The notes: generated by a model not told the origin, from the letters alone. A stretch of DNA of 57,895 bases from Alistipes sp. (GCA_021204515.1 JAJPZH010000144.1:1-57895), one strand, 5' to 3'; positions 9,276 to 18,296 are shown, counted from the first letter of the stretch. Numbers and translations are program-made.

Positions 9276-9306
9276 CAAATATAAAACAAAAATTTTTAAT
9301 ATCCAA
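9276..9306 (-). promoter_or_regulatory. Promoter of thr leader and thrB-thrC
   Basis: Minus strand: TTTGG with its TTG at 9304-9306, 20-bp spacer, TATATTTG at 9276-9283. This is a full match to the Bacteroidetes -33/-7 arrangement (TTG-N19..21-TAnnTTTG). Predicted start about 9271. Confidence 0.75.
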
Positions 9307-9589
9307 ATCAAGTGACGAATCGTAAGATGCCGTCCAAATAATCCGAAAGGGTTTTCGCCCGAAACAAACAGCACAAAAAGGCTGGATACACCTATAATAA
9401 TATACAAACCGTAAGATGTTTCACCGCAAATCAGACATAAAATTCATGCTATCGGCTCCAAAATGGGATTTAAGGCCAAAAACAGCAGTTTTAAATTGTA
9501 AGCAAACGGCGAATGAGAGCTAAAAATAAAAACCTGAGAAAGCGATCTGCTTCCGAAATATCACATTATTAAATTTCTTTAGGAATTTA
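9307..9589. other. Divergent spacer between thr and ilv promoters
   Basis: AT-rich (clearly more so than the flanks), no ORF with recognisable similarity, no tRNA-like fold seen. It separates the two divergent attenuated promoters and could hold shared regulator sites, but I see no convincing palindrome in it. Confidence 0.5.
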
Positions 9590-9621
9590 TTTGTACGTCT
9601 GATTTTATATCCTTATCTTTG
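9590..9621 (+). promoter_or_regulatory. Promoter of ilv leader and ilvD operon
   Basis: TTTG (9590-9593), 20-bp spacer, TATCTTTG (9614-9621): an exact Bacteroidetes-type promoter. Predicted start about 9626, 23 nt before the leader peptide ATG. Confidence 0.8.
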
Positions 9622-9648
9622 AAACGGAACAAATACAGAAATCCGGCT

Positions 9649-9714
9649 ATGACCGCTCTGAATCATTCGAATAATAACGTCATTAATCTGCTGCTCGTCG
9701 TCACTACAGGATAA
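9649..9714 (+). CDS. Branched-chain leader peptide (ilvL-like)
   Basis: A 21-residue ORF starting MTALNHSN and ending NVINLLLVVTTG: Val-Ile-Asn-Leu-Leu-Leu-Val-Val codons lie just before the stop. The stop codon directly abuts segment 2 of the attenuator (9714-9725). A ribosome that reaches the stop would cover segment 2 and let the terminator (segments 3 and 4) form. A ribosome stalled on the Leu/Val/Ile codons would leave segment 2 free to pair with segment 3. This is the textbook leader arrangement, although the peptide is shorter than enterobacterial ilvL. Confidence 0.88.
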   Translation: MTALNHSNNNVINLLLVVTTG

Positions 9715-9769
9715 CGGGAGAAAGGTGATACGTATATTCGAAAGATTATAAAACAAGCCTTTCTCCCGT
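9714..9769 (+). promoter_or_regulatory. Antiterminator of ilv attenuator (segments 2 and 3)
   Basis: ACGGGAGAAAGG at 9714-9725 is perfectly complementary over 12 nt to CCTTTCTCCCGT at 9758-9769. The latter is also the 5' arm of the terminator, so the two structures exclude each other. Confidence 0.88.
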
Positions 9770-9785
9770 GGAGAAAGGTTTTTTT
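9758..9785 (+). terminator. Attenuator terminator of ilv operon (segments 3 and 4)
   Basis: CCTTTCTCC, loop CGT, GGAGAAAGG, then seven T: a perfect 9-bp intrinsic terminator 45 bp before ilvD. Confidence 0.92.
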
Positions 9786-9829
9786 GTTACCCGGGCGATC
9801 CGCCGGAAGCGAATACGCCGAAAAAAGAG

Positions 9830-11656
9830 ATGAAGATGAAACACACACTCAGAAGCGCCGTCACGACGACGGGCCGCCGCATGGCCGGCGCCAGAAGTCT
9901 CTGGCGCGCCAACGGCATGCGTGAAGAACAGTTCGGCCGGCCGGTCATCGGCATCGCCAATTCGTTCACCCAGCTGGTGCCGGGGCATGTCCACCTGCAC
10001 GAAATCGGGCAGTACGTCAAACAGCGCATCGAAGCCTGCGGATGCTTCGCCGCGGAATTCAACACCATCGCCGTAGACGACGGAATCGCCATGGGGCACG
10101 ACGGTATGCTCTACTCGCTCCCCTCGCGCGAAATCATCGCCGACAGCGTCGAATATATGGCCAACGCCCACAAGGTCGATGCGCTGATCTGCATCTCGAA
10201 CTGCGACAAAATCACCCCCGGAATGCTGATGGCCGCCATGCGGCTCAACATCCCGGCGGTCTTCGTATCGGGAGGGCCGATGGAGGCGGGCAAATTCGAC
10301 GGGAGGAACATCGACCTGATCGACGCGATGGTCATGGCCGCCGACGACGCCTACAGCGACGAGCAGATCGCGCGCGTCGAACGCTGCGCCTGTCCCGGCT
10401 GCGGCTCGTGTTCGGGCATGTTCACGGCCAATTCGATGAACTGCCTGACCGAAGCGCTGGGACTCTCGCTGCCGGGCAACGGCACGATCGTCGCCACGCA
10501 CGCCAACCGCCGCCGGCTGTTCGAAGACGCCGCGGCGCTGATCGTCCGCAACGCCGAACGCTACTATTTTCTGGGCGACGAATCGGTGCTCCCGCGTTCG
10601 GTCGCCACCAAAGCCTCGTTCGAAAACGCCATGTCGCTCGATATCGCCATGGGCGGCTCGACCAATACGGTGCTGCATCTGCTGGCCGTGGCCCACGAAG
10701 CCGGCGTGGATTTCACGATGCAGGACATCGACCGCCTTTCGCGCCGGATTCCGGTGCTCTGCAAGGTGGCTCCCAACTCGCAGTATCACATACAGGACGT
10801 CAACCGCGCCGGCGGCATCCTCTCCATTCTGGGCGAACTGGCGCGCGCCGGCCTGCTCGACACCTCGGTCCCGCGCATCGACGGGCGGACGCTCCGCGAG
10901 GCGATCGACGCCTGCGACCTGCGCAGCGAAACGCTGACCGATGCGGCCCTGCGCCGCTGGCTGAGCGCCCCCGCAGGGCTTTACAGCCGGGAACTGGGCG
11001 CACAGCACTCCTATTACGACGCTCCCGACACAGACCGTGCGGCAGGCTGCATCCGCGACGTCGAACACGCCTACTTCCACGACGGGGGACTGGCCGTGCT
11101 GACGGGCAACATCGCCCGCAGCGGCTGCATCGTCAAGACGGCGGGCGTCGATGAGTCGCTGCACGTTTTCCGCGGCCGCGCACGGGTCTACGAATCGCAG
11201 GAACAGGCCATCAAGGGCATCCTCGGCGACGAGGTGCAGGCGGGCGACGTGGTCGTCATCCGCTACGAAGGCCCCAAGGGCGGCCCCGGCATGCAGGAGA
11301 TGCTCTATCCCACGTCGTACCTCAAATCCAAGCACCTCGACAAAGTCTGCGCGCTGATTACCGACGGCCGCTTTTCGGGCGGCACGTCGGGACTCTCGAT
11401 CGGCCACGTCTCGCCCGAAGCCGCGTCCGGGGGCGAAATCGCCGTCGTCCGCACGGGCGATGAGATCGAGATCGACATCCCGCATCGCTCGATACGCCTC
11501 ATGGCAGACGACGCCGAAATCGCCGCGCGGATGGCCGCGCAAGAGCATTTCCGCCCCGCCGCACGCGACCGCAAAGTCCCCGCTTCGCTGCGCGCCTACG
11601 CCAAGCTGGTCAGCTCGGCCGACAAGGGGGCCGTACGTATCGTCGATGAAGAATAA
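9830..11656 (+). CDS. ilvD: Dihydroxy-acid dehydratase
   Basis: Fe-S enzyme of the shared isoleucine/valine pathway, dehydrating 2,3-dihydroxy-acids to 2-oxoacids. [28 protein letters not shown] is a standard IlvD N terminus (start at 9830, or the second ATG at 9836). Cluster cysteines are in [11 protein letters not shown] and in [19 protein letters not shown]. 608 aa is full length. First gene of ilvD-ilvB-ilvN-ilvC and controlled by the leader/attenuator upstream. Confidence 0.96.
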   Translation: MKMKHTLRSAVTTTGRRMAGARSLWRANGMREEQFGRPVIGIANSFTQLVPGHVHLHEIGQYVKQRIEACGCFAAEFNTIAVDDGIAMGHDGMLYSLPSREIIADSVEYMANAHKVDALICISNCDKITPGMLMAAMRLNIPAVFVSGGPMEAGKFDGRNIDLIDAMVMAADDAYSDEQIARVERCACPGCGSCSGMFTANSMNCLTEALGLSLPGNGTIVATHANRRRLFEDAAALIVRNAERYYFLGDESVLPRSVATKASFENAMSLDIAMGGSTNTVLHLLAVAHEAGVDFTMQDIDRLSRRIPVLCKVAPNSQYHIQDVNRAGGILSILGELARAGLLDTSVPRIDGRTLREAIDACDLRSETLTDAALRRWLSAPAGLYSRELGAQHSYYDAPDTDRAAGCIRDVEHAYFHDGGLAVLTGNIARSGCIVKTAGVDESLHVFRGRARVYESQEQAIKGILGDEVQAGDVVVIRYEGPKGGPGMQEMLYPTSYLKSKHLDKVCALITDGRFSGGTSGLSIGHVSPEAASGGEIAVVRTGDEIEIDIPHRSIRLMADDAEIAARMAAQEHFRPAARDRKVPASLRAYAKLVSSADKGAVRIVDEE

Positions 11657-11672
11657 GAAAACAGAAGCCGCT

Positions 11673-13400
11673 ATGAATACGACGGAAACAAACAAGGCCG
11701 GACAGCAGCCCGGCCCCTCCATCACGGGAGCGCAGGCCCTGATCGAATCGTTCCTGCGCGAGGGCGTCGATACGATCTTCGGTTATCCCGGCGGGGCGAT
11801 CATCCCCGTCTACGACGCACTCTACGACTACCGCGACCGCCTGCGCCACATCCTCGTCCGCCACGAACAGGGCGCCGTACACGCCGCGCAGGGCTACGCC
11901 CGCGTCAGCGGCCGCGTGGGAGTCTGTCTGGTCACCTCCGGACCCGGCGCCACCAACACCGTGACGGGACTCGCCGACGCGCTGATGGACTCCACGCCAC
12001 TGGTGCTCGTAACCGGGCAGGTCGGTTCGTCGCTGCTGGGCACCGACGCCTTTCAGGAGACTAATTTCGTCGGCATCACGCAGGCCGTCACCAAATGGAA
12101 CTGTCAGGTCAAGCGCACCGAAGAGATTCCGGGCGCCATCGCCAAGGCGTTCTACATCGCCCGTTCGGGCCGTCCCGGTCCCGTAGTCGTGGACATCACC
12201 AAGGACGCCCAGTGCGGAACGGCCCCGTTCAGCTACGAGAAAGTGGCTTCGATCCGCAGCTACGTCCCCGCATCGGTTCCCTCCGAAGAGCGCATCGACG
12301 AAGCGGTCGGGCTGATCGACGCCGCACAGCGGCCGCTGGTCATGGTCGGGCAGGGCGTGATCCTGAGCGGCGGCGAAGCGGAACTGCGCGCCTTCCTCGA
12401 CAAGAGCGGCATGCCCGCCGCATCGACCCTGCTGGGGCTTTCGGCCCTGCCGACCGACTCGCCGCAGTACGTCGGCATGCTGGGCATGCACGGCAATTAC
12501 GGTCCCAACATCAAAAACCGGGAATGCGACCTGCTCCTCGCCGTGGGCATGCGTTTCGACGACCGCGTGACGGGCAATCCGGGCTGTTTCGGGGCGAACG
12601 CCAAAATCATCCACCTCGAAATCGACCCCGCGGAGATCGGCAAGATCGTCCCGGCCGACGTCGCGCTGGTCGGCGACGTGAAACAGACCCTTCCGCTGCT
12701 CACAGAGCGCATACGGGCACGCAGCCACCGGGCGTGGATCGACGAATTCCGCGCCTGCGACAAGATCGAATACGAGAAGGTGATCCGCCGGGCGGTCCAT
12801 CCCGCCGAAGGCCGTATCCGCATGGGCGAAGCGGTCGCCGCCGTGGCCCGCGCCTACGACAACGACGCGGTGCTGGTGACCGACGTGGGCCAGCAGCAGA
12901 TGTTCGCGGCCCGCTATTTCGGATTCCGCCGCAGCCGGAGCATGGTGACTTCGGGTGGGCTGGGGACGATGGGCTTCGGACTTCCCGCGGCCATCGGGGC
13001 CAAGCTGGGCGCCCCCGACCGCGAAGTGTGCCTTTTCGCGGGCGACGGCGGCCTGCAGATGACCATTCAGGAGCTGGGCACGATCTTCCAGTCGCAGGTG
13101 GCCGTGAAGATCGTCCTGCTGAACAACTCGTTTCTGGGCATGGTCCGCCAGTGGCAGGAACTTTTCTACGACCGCCGCTATTCGTTCACCGAGCTGAAAA
13201 ACCCCGATTTCGGGCTGATCCCCCGCGGCAACGGCATCGCCTACCGCTGCGTCGAGCGGCGCGGGGAACTCGCCGACGCCATCGCCGAGATGCAGGCCTG
13301 CCGGGGCGCATACCTGCTCGAAGTGCGCGTCGAGAGCGAAGACAACGTATTTCCCATGGTGCCGGCCGGCGCGCCCGTCGCGGCGATCCGGCTGGAGTAA
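11673..13400 (+). CDS. ilvB: Acetolactate synthase, catalytic (large) subunit
   Basis: ThDP enzyme making acetolactate and acetohydroxybutyrate. The catalytic glutamate lies in LVRHEQGAVHAAQGYAR; GPGATNTVTGLADA and the ThDP-binding GDGGLQMTIQEL...NN motif are present. ATG 11673 gives 575 aa, the usual size. An earlier in-frame ATG at 11646 overlaps the ilvD end by 11 bp and would add nine residues (MKNKKTEAA), so coupling from there is possible. Followed 13 bp later by the regulatory subunit. Confidence 0.95.
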   Translation: MNTTETNKAGQQPGPSITGAQALIESFLREGVDTIFGYPGGAIIPVYDALYDYRDRLRHILVRHEQGAVHAAQGYARVSGRVGVCLVTSGPGATNTVTGLADALMDSTPLVLVTGQVGSSLLGTDAFQETNFVGITQAVTKWNCQVKRTEEIPGAIAKAFYIARSGRPGPVVVDITKDAQCGTAPFSYEKVASIRSYVPASVPSEERIDEAVGLIDAAQRPLVMVGQGVILSGGEAELRAFLDKSGMPAASTLLGLSALPTDSPQYVGMLGMHGNYGPNIKNRECDLLLAVGMRFDDRVTGNPGCFGANAKIIHLEIDPAEIGKIVPADVALVGDVKQTLPLLTERIRARSHRAWIDEFRACDKIEYEKVIRRAVHPAEGRIRMGEAVAAVARAYDNDAVLVTDVGQQQMFAARYFGFRRSRSMVTSGGLGTMGFGLPAAIGAKLGAPDREVCLFAGDGGLQMTIQELGTIFQSQVAVKIVLLNNSFLGMVRQWQELFYDRRYSFTELKNPDFGLIPRGNGIAYRCVERRGELADAIAEMQACRGAYLLEVRVESEDNVFPMVPAGAPVAAIRLE

Positions 13401-13413
13401 AACCGAACGAGCA

Positions 13414-13956
13414 ATGGAAGAACAGGAATATATCATCACCGTATTTTCGGAAAACAAGGTGGGTCTGCTGAACCAGATCACCACGGTTTTCACCAGCCGC
13501 GACGTCAATATCGAGAGCCTTACGACCTCCGAATCGGCGCTGGCGGGCATCCATAAGTTCACGATCGTCGTCCGCACCGGGCCGGAACGGGTCGAAAAGC
13601 TGGTACGGCAGATCGAAAAGAAGATCGACGTGCTGAAGACCTTCGTCTACACCTCCGACGAAGTGGTGCAGCAGGAGATCGCACTCTACAAGGTGACGCG
13701 CAGCCGCAGCGTCGAGCGCCTCGTGCGCCAGCACAACGTCCGCATCCTCGAAATCGACGACGACTACATCGTGGTCGAGAAGACGGGCCACAAGGCCGAG
13801 ACCAAGGAGCTGTTCCGCCTGCTGCAGCCCTACGGCGTGCAGCAGTTCGTGCGCAGCGGCATCGTGGCCATCATCAAATCGCGGCGCGAACTGCTCAACG
13901 AGTATCTCGAGGAGCTGGAACGCAGCAGACAACAGACGAATTCAAATCACTTTTAA
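13414..13956 (+). CDS. ilvN: Acetolactate synthase, regulatory (small) subunit
   Basis: ACT-domain subunit that gives AHAS its valine feedback sensitivity and raises activity. The N-terminal ACT domain is visible in YIITVFSENKVGLLNQITTVFTSRDVNIESL, and the C-terminal domain contains a segment typical of AHAS small subunits (LFRLLQPYGVQQFVRSGIVAI). 180 aa. Sits between ilvB and ilvC. The naming as ilvN rather than ilvH is arbitrary. Confidence 0.93.
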   Translation: MEEQEYIITVFSENKVGLLNQITTVFTSRDVNIESLTTSESALAGIHKFTIVVRTGPERVEKLVRQIEKKIDVLKTFVYTSDEVVQQEIALYKVTRSRSVERLVRQHNVRILEIDDDYIVVEKTGHKAETKELFRLLQPYGVQQFVRSGIVAIIKSRRELLNEYLEELERSRQQTNSNHF

Positions 13957-13968
13957 ATCATACTAATT

Positions 13969-15015
13969 ATGGCAAAGATCAATTTCGGCGGAGTCGAAGA
14001 AAATGTTGTTACGCGCGAGGAGTTTCCCTTGGAGAAAGCCCGCGAAGTCCTGAAAAACGAAACCATCGCCGTCATCGGCTACGGCGTGCAGGGGCCGGGG
14101 CAGTCGCTCAACCTCAGGGACAACGGCCTGAACGTCATCGTAGGCCAGCGCGAGGGCAGCAAAAGCTGGGACAAGGCCGTCGCCGACGGCTGGGAGCCGG
14201 GCAAGACGCTCTTCGGCATCGAAGAGGCCGCCGAGCGTGCGACGATCATCCAGTACCTGCTGTCCGACGCGGGTCAGATCGCCGTATGGCCCACCATCGA
14301 AAAGCACCTCACGCCGGGCAAGGCGCTCTACTTCTCGCACGGTTTCGGCATCACCTATAAGGAGCGCACGGGCATCGTGCCCCCGGCCGACGTGGACGTG
14401 ATCCTGATCGCCCCCAAAGGTTCGGGCACCTCGCTGCGGCGCATGTTCCTGCAGGGCCGCGGGCTGAATTCGAGCTATGCGGTCTTTCAGGACGCCACGG
14501 GCCGCGCCTTCGAGCGCGTGGTGGCGCTGGGCATCGGCGTAGGTTCGGGCTACCTGTTCGAAACCGACTTCAAACGCGAAGTCTACTCCGACCTGACGGG
14601 CGAACGCGGTACGCTGATGGGCGCCATTCAGGGCATCTTCGCCGCCCAGTACGAGACGCTCCGCGCCAACGGCCACACCCCTTCGGAAGCCTTCAACGAG
14701 ACGGTCGAGGAGCTGACGCAGTCGCTCATGCCGCTGGTCGCCGAGAACGGCATGGACTGGATGTACGCCAACTGCTCGACCACGGCCCAGCGCGGCGCGC
14801 TGGACTGGTGGAAGCGGTTCCGCGACGCTACGAAGCCCGTCTTCGAAGAGCTTTACCGCGAAGTCGCCGCCGGCAACGAGGCCCAGCGTTCGATCGACCT
14901 CAACAGCAAGCCCGACTACCGCGAGAAGCTCAACGAAGAACTGCGCCAGATGCGCGAAAGCGAGATGTGGCAGACCGGCGCCGTGGTGCGCAAACTGCGG
15001 CCCGAAAACAACTGA
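13969..15015 (+). CDS. ilvC: Ketol-acid reductoisomerase
   Basis: NADPH-dependent isomeroreductase converting acetolactate or acetohydroxybutyrate to dihydroxy-acids. The N-terminal Rossmann fold contains VIGYGVQGPGQSLNLRDNG. The sequence resembles the Bacteroidetes type of KARI, with the catalytic domain including ALGIGVGSGYLFETDFKREVYSDLTGERGTLMGA. 348 aa. Starts 12 bp after ilvN. Together with ilvD, ilvB and ilvN it completes valine/isoleucine synthesis apart from the aminotransferase (ilvE, 51542-52555). Confidence 0.94.
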   Translation: MAKINFGGVEENVVTREEFPLEKAREVLKNETIAVIGYGVQGPGQSLNLRDNGLNVIVGQREGSKSWDKAVADGWEPGKTLFGIEEAAERATIIQYLLSDAGQIAVWPTIEKHLTPGKALYFSHGFGITYKERTGIVPPADVDVILIAPKGSGTSLRRMFLQGRGLNSSYAVFQDATGRAFERVVALGIGVGSGYLFETDFKREVYSDLTGERGTLMGAIQGIFAAQYETLRANGHTPSEAFNETVEELTQSLMPLVAENGMDWMYANCSTTAQRGALDWWKRFRDATKPVFEELYREVAAGNEAQRSIDLNSKPDYREKLNEELRQMRESEMWQTGAVVRKLRPENN

Positions 15016-15027
15016 CGCAATGCGGGC

Positions 15028-15064
15028 GACGCCGGGGACGTGCGGAACGTCCGTCCCCGGCATC
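15028..15064 (+). promoter_or_regulatory. GC-rich hairpin between ilvC and asnB
   Basis: GACGCCGGGGACG and CGTCCCCGGCATC form a 13-bp stem (one wobble) with an 11-nt loop, 12 bp after the ilvC stop. It has no U-tract, so it is a poor intrinsic terminator and may be an mRNA processing or 3'-stability element. Confidence 0.55.
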
Positions 15065-15170
15065 GGCCGAACCGCCGGCGGCGCACGCCGCACGCCCGGC
15101 TTATCCTATTGACAAACCCCGGAACCTGCTTTTCCAAAAGGAGGGTTCCACGACAACAAACGAACAGAAA

Positions 15171-16844
15171 ATGTGTGGATTCGTAGGACTATTTGACATC
15201 CGGCAGAAATCGGATGCGCTGCGTACGCAGGTGCTGAAAATGTCGAAAAACATCCGGCACCGGGGACCCGACTGGTCGGGCGTCTACTGCGGCGAGCGGG
15301 CGATTCTCTCCCACGAGCGGCTTTCGATCGTCGATCCCCAATCGGGCGGGCAGCCCCTTTTCAGCCGCGACGGGAAGCTGGTGCTGGCCGTCAACGGCGA
15401 GATATACAACCATCGGGAAATCCGCGACGAGCTGGCCGGGGAGTACGATTTCCAGACAGGCTCGGACTGCGAGGTGATCCTGCCCCTTTACCGGAAAATG
15501 GGCGTCGGGCTGCTCGAAAAGATCAGCGGGATCTTCGCTTTCGCGCTGTACGACATCGAAAACGACGAATACCTGATCGCCCGCGATCCCATCGGCGTCA
15601 TCCCGCTCTACATCGGCTGGGACCGCGACGGGCAGTTCTACGTGGCCTCGGAGCTGAAAGCCCTCGAAGGGGTCTGCACCACGATCCGGCCCTTCCTGCC
15701 GGGCCACTACTGGTCGAGCAAAGAGGGGAAAATGGTCCGCTGGTACGACCGCGACTGGTTCGAATACGACGCCGTGAAAGACAACGGTGTCGACATTCCG
15801 GCCCTGCGCGCCGCCCTCGAAGCGGCCGTCAAGCGACAGCTGATGTCCGACGTACCCTACGGCGTACTGCTCTCGGGAGGTCTCGACTCGTCGATCATCT
15901 CGGCCGTGGCGCGGAAATTCGCCGACCGGCGCGTCGAGTCGCACGACCGCGACCGGGCGTGGTGGCCCCGGCTCCACTCCTTCGCCATCGGACTCGAAGG
16001 CTCCCCCGACCTCGCGGCGGCCCGCAAGGTGGCCGACCGGATCGGCACCGTGCACCACGAAATCCATTACACCATTCAGGAGGGTCTCGACGCCTTGCGC
16101 GACGTGATCTACTTCATCGAGACGTACGACGTGACCACCGTACGGGCATCGACGCCGATGTACCTGCTGGCGCGCGTCATCAAATCCATGGGTATCAAGA
16201 TGGTGCTTTCGGGCGAGGGCGCGGACGAAGTCTTCGGCGGGTATCTCTATTTCCACAAGGCTCCCGATGCCCGCGCATTCCACGAGGAGACCGTGCGCAA
16301 GGTCGGCAAGCTCCACCTCTACGACTGCCTGCGGGCCAACAAGTCGCTCTCCGCATGGGGCGTCGAGGGGCGCGTGCCGTTCCTCGACAAGGAGTTTCTG
16401 GACGTGGCCATGCGCATCAACCCCGAGGCGAAGATGGCCAAGGACGGGCGTATCGAAAAGTGGATTCTGCGCAAGGCTTTCGAAGAGATGCTTCCCGAAG
16501 AGATCGTCTGGCGGCAGAAGGAACAGTTCTCCGACGGCGTGGGCTACGGCTGGATCGACACCCTGAAGCGGATCACCTCCGAAGCGGTCTCCGACCGCGA
16601 AATGGAGCACGCCGCCGAGCGGTTCCCGATCAACCCGCCCCGCAACAAGGAGGAGTATTATTACCGCACGATCTTCGAGGAGCACTTCCCGTCGCAGACC
16701 GCGGCGCAGTGCGTTCCTTCGGTGCCCTCCGTAGCGTGCAGCACCGCCGAAGCGCTGGCTTGGGACGCGGCCTTCCGCGGCAAGAACGACCCCTCGGGCC
16801 GTGCCGTGCTGGGTGTCCACAACACCGACCTGACGCACGGTTAG
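15171..16844 (+). CDS. asnB: Asparagine synthetase B (glutamine-hydrolysing)
   Basis: Converts aspartate to asparagine using glutamine and ATP. ATG 15171 places the catalytic Cys2 (after Met) at MCGFVGLF, the class II glutaminase nucleophile, which fixes the start even though the frame is open upstream. The synthetase domain has the PP-loop LLSGGLDSSIISAVA. The motif MVLSGEGADEVFGGYLYFHKAP and the C-terminal WRQKEQFSDGVGYGWID are typical. 557 aa. It lies 155 bp after ilvC without a clear TAnnTTTG box, so it may be partly read from the ilv promoter. Confidence 0.95.
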   Translation: MCGFVGLFDIRQKSDALRTQVLKMSKNIRHRGPDWSGVYCGERAILSHERLSIVDPQSGGQPLFSRDGKLVLAVNGEIYNHREIRDELAGEYDFQTGSDCEVILPLYRKMGVGLLEKISGIFAFALYDIENDEYLIARDPIGVIPLYIGWDRDGQFYVASELKALEGVCTTIRPFLPGHYWSSKEGKMVRWYDRDWFEYDAVKDNGVDIPALRAALEAAVKRQLMSDVPYGVLLSGGLDSSIISAVARKFADRRVESHDRDRAWWPRLHSFAIGLEGSPDLAAARKVADRIGTVHHEIHYTIQEGLDALRDVIYFIETYDVTTVRASTPMYLLARVIKSMGIKMVLSGEGADEVFGGYLYFHKAPDARAFHEETVRKVGKLHLYDCLRANKSLSAWGVEGRVPFLDKEFLDVAMRINPEAKMAKDGRIEKWILRKAFEEMLPEEIVWRQKEQFSDGVGYGWIDTLKRITSEAVSDREMEHAAERFPINPPRNKEEYYYRTIFEEHFPSQTAAQCVPSVPSVACSTAEALAWDAAFRGKNDPSGRAVLGVHNTDLTHG

Positions 16845-16909
16845 CCCCGCATACGCTTAAAACACTTCGCCAACCGAACCTTCCGAAAACTTCAGCATGT
16901 TTTAAGCAG

Positions 16910-16938
16910 AGGGAGGCCCCGGAATCCGGGGCCTCCCT
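16910..16938. terminator. Strong hairpin between convergent asnB and galE
   Basis: AGGGAGGCCCCGG, loop AAT, CCGGGGCCTCCCT: 13-bp perfect stem. Only a short T stretch follows (AAGTTTAT), but its place between convergent genes fits a shared terminator. Confidence 0.65.
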
Positions 16939-17026
16939 AAGTTTATCCGGGAGCACGCTTGCGAAGCGCTCCCCGGCAGCTTTCGCCGCCGAAACGCAGC
17001 GCCGCGGCCCGGCATGCCGGAGACGG

Positions 17027-18055
17027 TTATTCGATGCCGCGGATATGTTTCTCCCACTTCCACGCCGCAGCCAGCGTCTCGTCGAGCGAACGTTCGGCCT
17101 TCCAGCCCAGTTCATTGTTGGCATACGAGGGATCGGCCCAGATCGCCACGATGTCGCCCGCACGGCGGCCCACGATCTTGTAGTTGAGTTTCAGGTTGTT
17201 CACCTCTTCGAACTTACGCACCAGTTCGAGCACCGAAACGCCGCGTCCCGTGCCGATGTTGAAGATTTCGTACTTCTCTTTGTTCTTTCCCTCGATCATG
17301 CGCGCGATCGCCGTCACATGGGCTTTGGCGAGGTCCACCACGTCGATATAGTCGCGGATGTTCGAGCCGTAGGGCGTCGGATAGTCGTCGCCGAAGACCG
17401 AAAGGCATTCGCGGAGTCCGGCGGCCGTCTGCGTGATGTAGGGAACCAGATTCTGCGGCACGCCGCGCGGCAGTTCGCCGATCAGGGCCGAAGGATGCGC
17501 GCCGATGGGGTTGAAATAGCGCAGGGCGATGCCCTTCATGCCGTCGTAGGCCGCCAGCGAATCGCGCAGGATGTCCTCGCACATCTGCTTGGTGTTGCCG
17601 TAGGGCGAAGTCGCGGGCTTGCGGGGCGTCTGCTCCGTCACGGGCAGCTTGTCGGCCTCGCCGTAAACCGTACACGACGACGAGAAGACGATGTTGCGAC
17701 GACCGAACTCACGCATCAGATCGATGACGTTCATAAACGACGTGAGGTTGTTGCGGTAGTATTCCAGCGGCTTGCTGACCGACTCGCCCACGGCTTTCGA
17801 CGCCGCGAAGTGAATCACCGAGTCGAAGTCGTACTTTTCGAACACTTTGCGGAAGGCGTCGCGGTCGCAGCAGTCCGCCTTTTCGAACGGCACCTCGACG
17901 CCCGTGATCCTGCGGACTCCCTCGACTGCGTCCATGTCGCTGTTCGAGAGATTATCGACGATCACCACGTCGTAACCGGCGCCGATCAGTTCCACGGCGG
18001 TATGCGAACCGATATAACCGGCGCCGCCGCTGACCAAAACACACGATTTTTTCAT
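17027..18055 (-). CDS. galE: UDP-glucose 4-epimerase
   Basis: Extended short-chain dehydrogenase interconverting UDP-glucose and UDP-galactose. The NAD-binding GGAGYIGSHTAVEL motif is at the N terminus; the catalytic Ser is in FSSSCTVYG, and the YxxxK pair is SPYGNTK. 342 aa is the normal bacterial size. Transcribed alone from a TATATTTG promoter (18080-18087); the preceding gene on this strand has its own terminator. Confidence 0.95.
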   Translation of the reverse strand: MKKSCVLVSGGAGYIGSHTAVELIGAGYDVVIVDNLSNSDMDAVEGVRRITGVEVPFEKADCCDRDAFRKVFEKYDFDSVIHFAASKAVGESVSKPLEYYRNNLTSFMNVIDLMREFGRRNIVFSSSCTVYGEADKLPVTEQTPRKPATSPYGNTKQMCEDILRDSLAAYDGMKGIALRYFNPIGAHPSALIGELPRGVPQNLVPYITQTAAGLRECLSVFGDDYPTPYGSNIRDYIDVVDLAKAHVTAIARMIEGKNKEKYEIFNIGTGRGVSVLELVRKFEEVNNLKLNYKIVGRRAGDIVAIWADPSYANNELGWKAERSLDETLAAAWKWEKHIRGIE

Positions 18056-18079
18056 AAGTTGAGGTTTTTATTTGAGTCA

Positions 18080-18112
18080 CAAATATAACAAGAAAAAGCG
18101 GTTATCCCTCAA
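18080..18112 (-). promoter_or_regulatory. galE promoter
   Basis: Minus strand: TTG at 18110-18112, 22-bp spacer, TATATTTG at 18080-18087, 25 bp before the galE ATG. Confidence 0.65.
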
Positions 18113-18142
18113 AACCGGCCGAAATCCTGAGTCTCCGGCCAG

Positions 18143-18184
18143 AAAAAACCCGCTCCGGACTTCGGCGGGAAGTCCCGGAGCGGG
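18143..18184 (-). terminator. Intrinsic terminator of alkaline phosphatase gene
   Basis: Minus strand: CCCGCTCCGGGACTT, short loop, AAGTCCGGAGCGGG with a single bulge, then six T. It lies about 140 bp past the phosphatase stop, so the transcript has a long 3' UTR that includes the tandem repeat at 18229. Confidence 0.85.
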
Positions 18185-18228
18185 CCGTAAAAATCCGGAA
18201 CGGGTCCCGGAAGCCGCCGGAAAAATTT

Positions 18229-18296
18229 GCCGGACGCCGCCCCAAATGTGTGCCGGACGCCGCCCCAAATGTGTGCCGGACGCCGCCCCAATGCGC
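18229..18296. repeat. Tandem 23-bp repeat, about 2.7 copies
   Basis: The unit GCCGGACGCCGCCCCAAATGTGT begins at 18229, 18252 and 18275, the last copy diverging after 17 bp. It is in the 3' UTR between the phosphatase stop and its terminator. Likely a replication-slippage repeat that may vary between strains. Confidence 0.85.

Noticed and set aside
9031..9306. 91-codon minus-strand ORF spanning the thr leader region
   Set aside because: It runs in another frame through the leader peptide, the terminator and up to thrB; the Thr-rich frame with attenuator geometry explains the region better.
15061..15170. Separate promoter for asnB
   Set aside because: No TAnnTTTG box is present in the ilvC-asnB gap; I leave open that asnB is read from the ilv operon.
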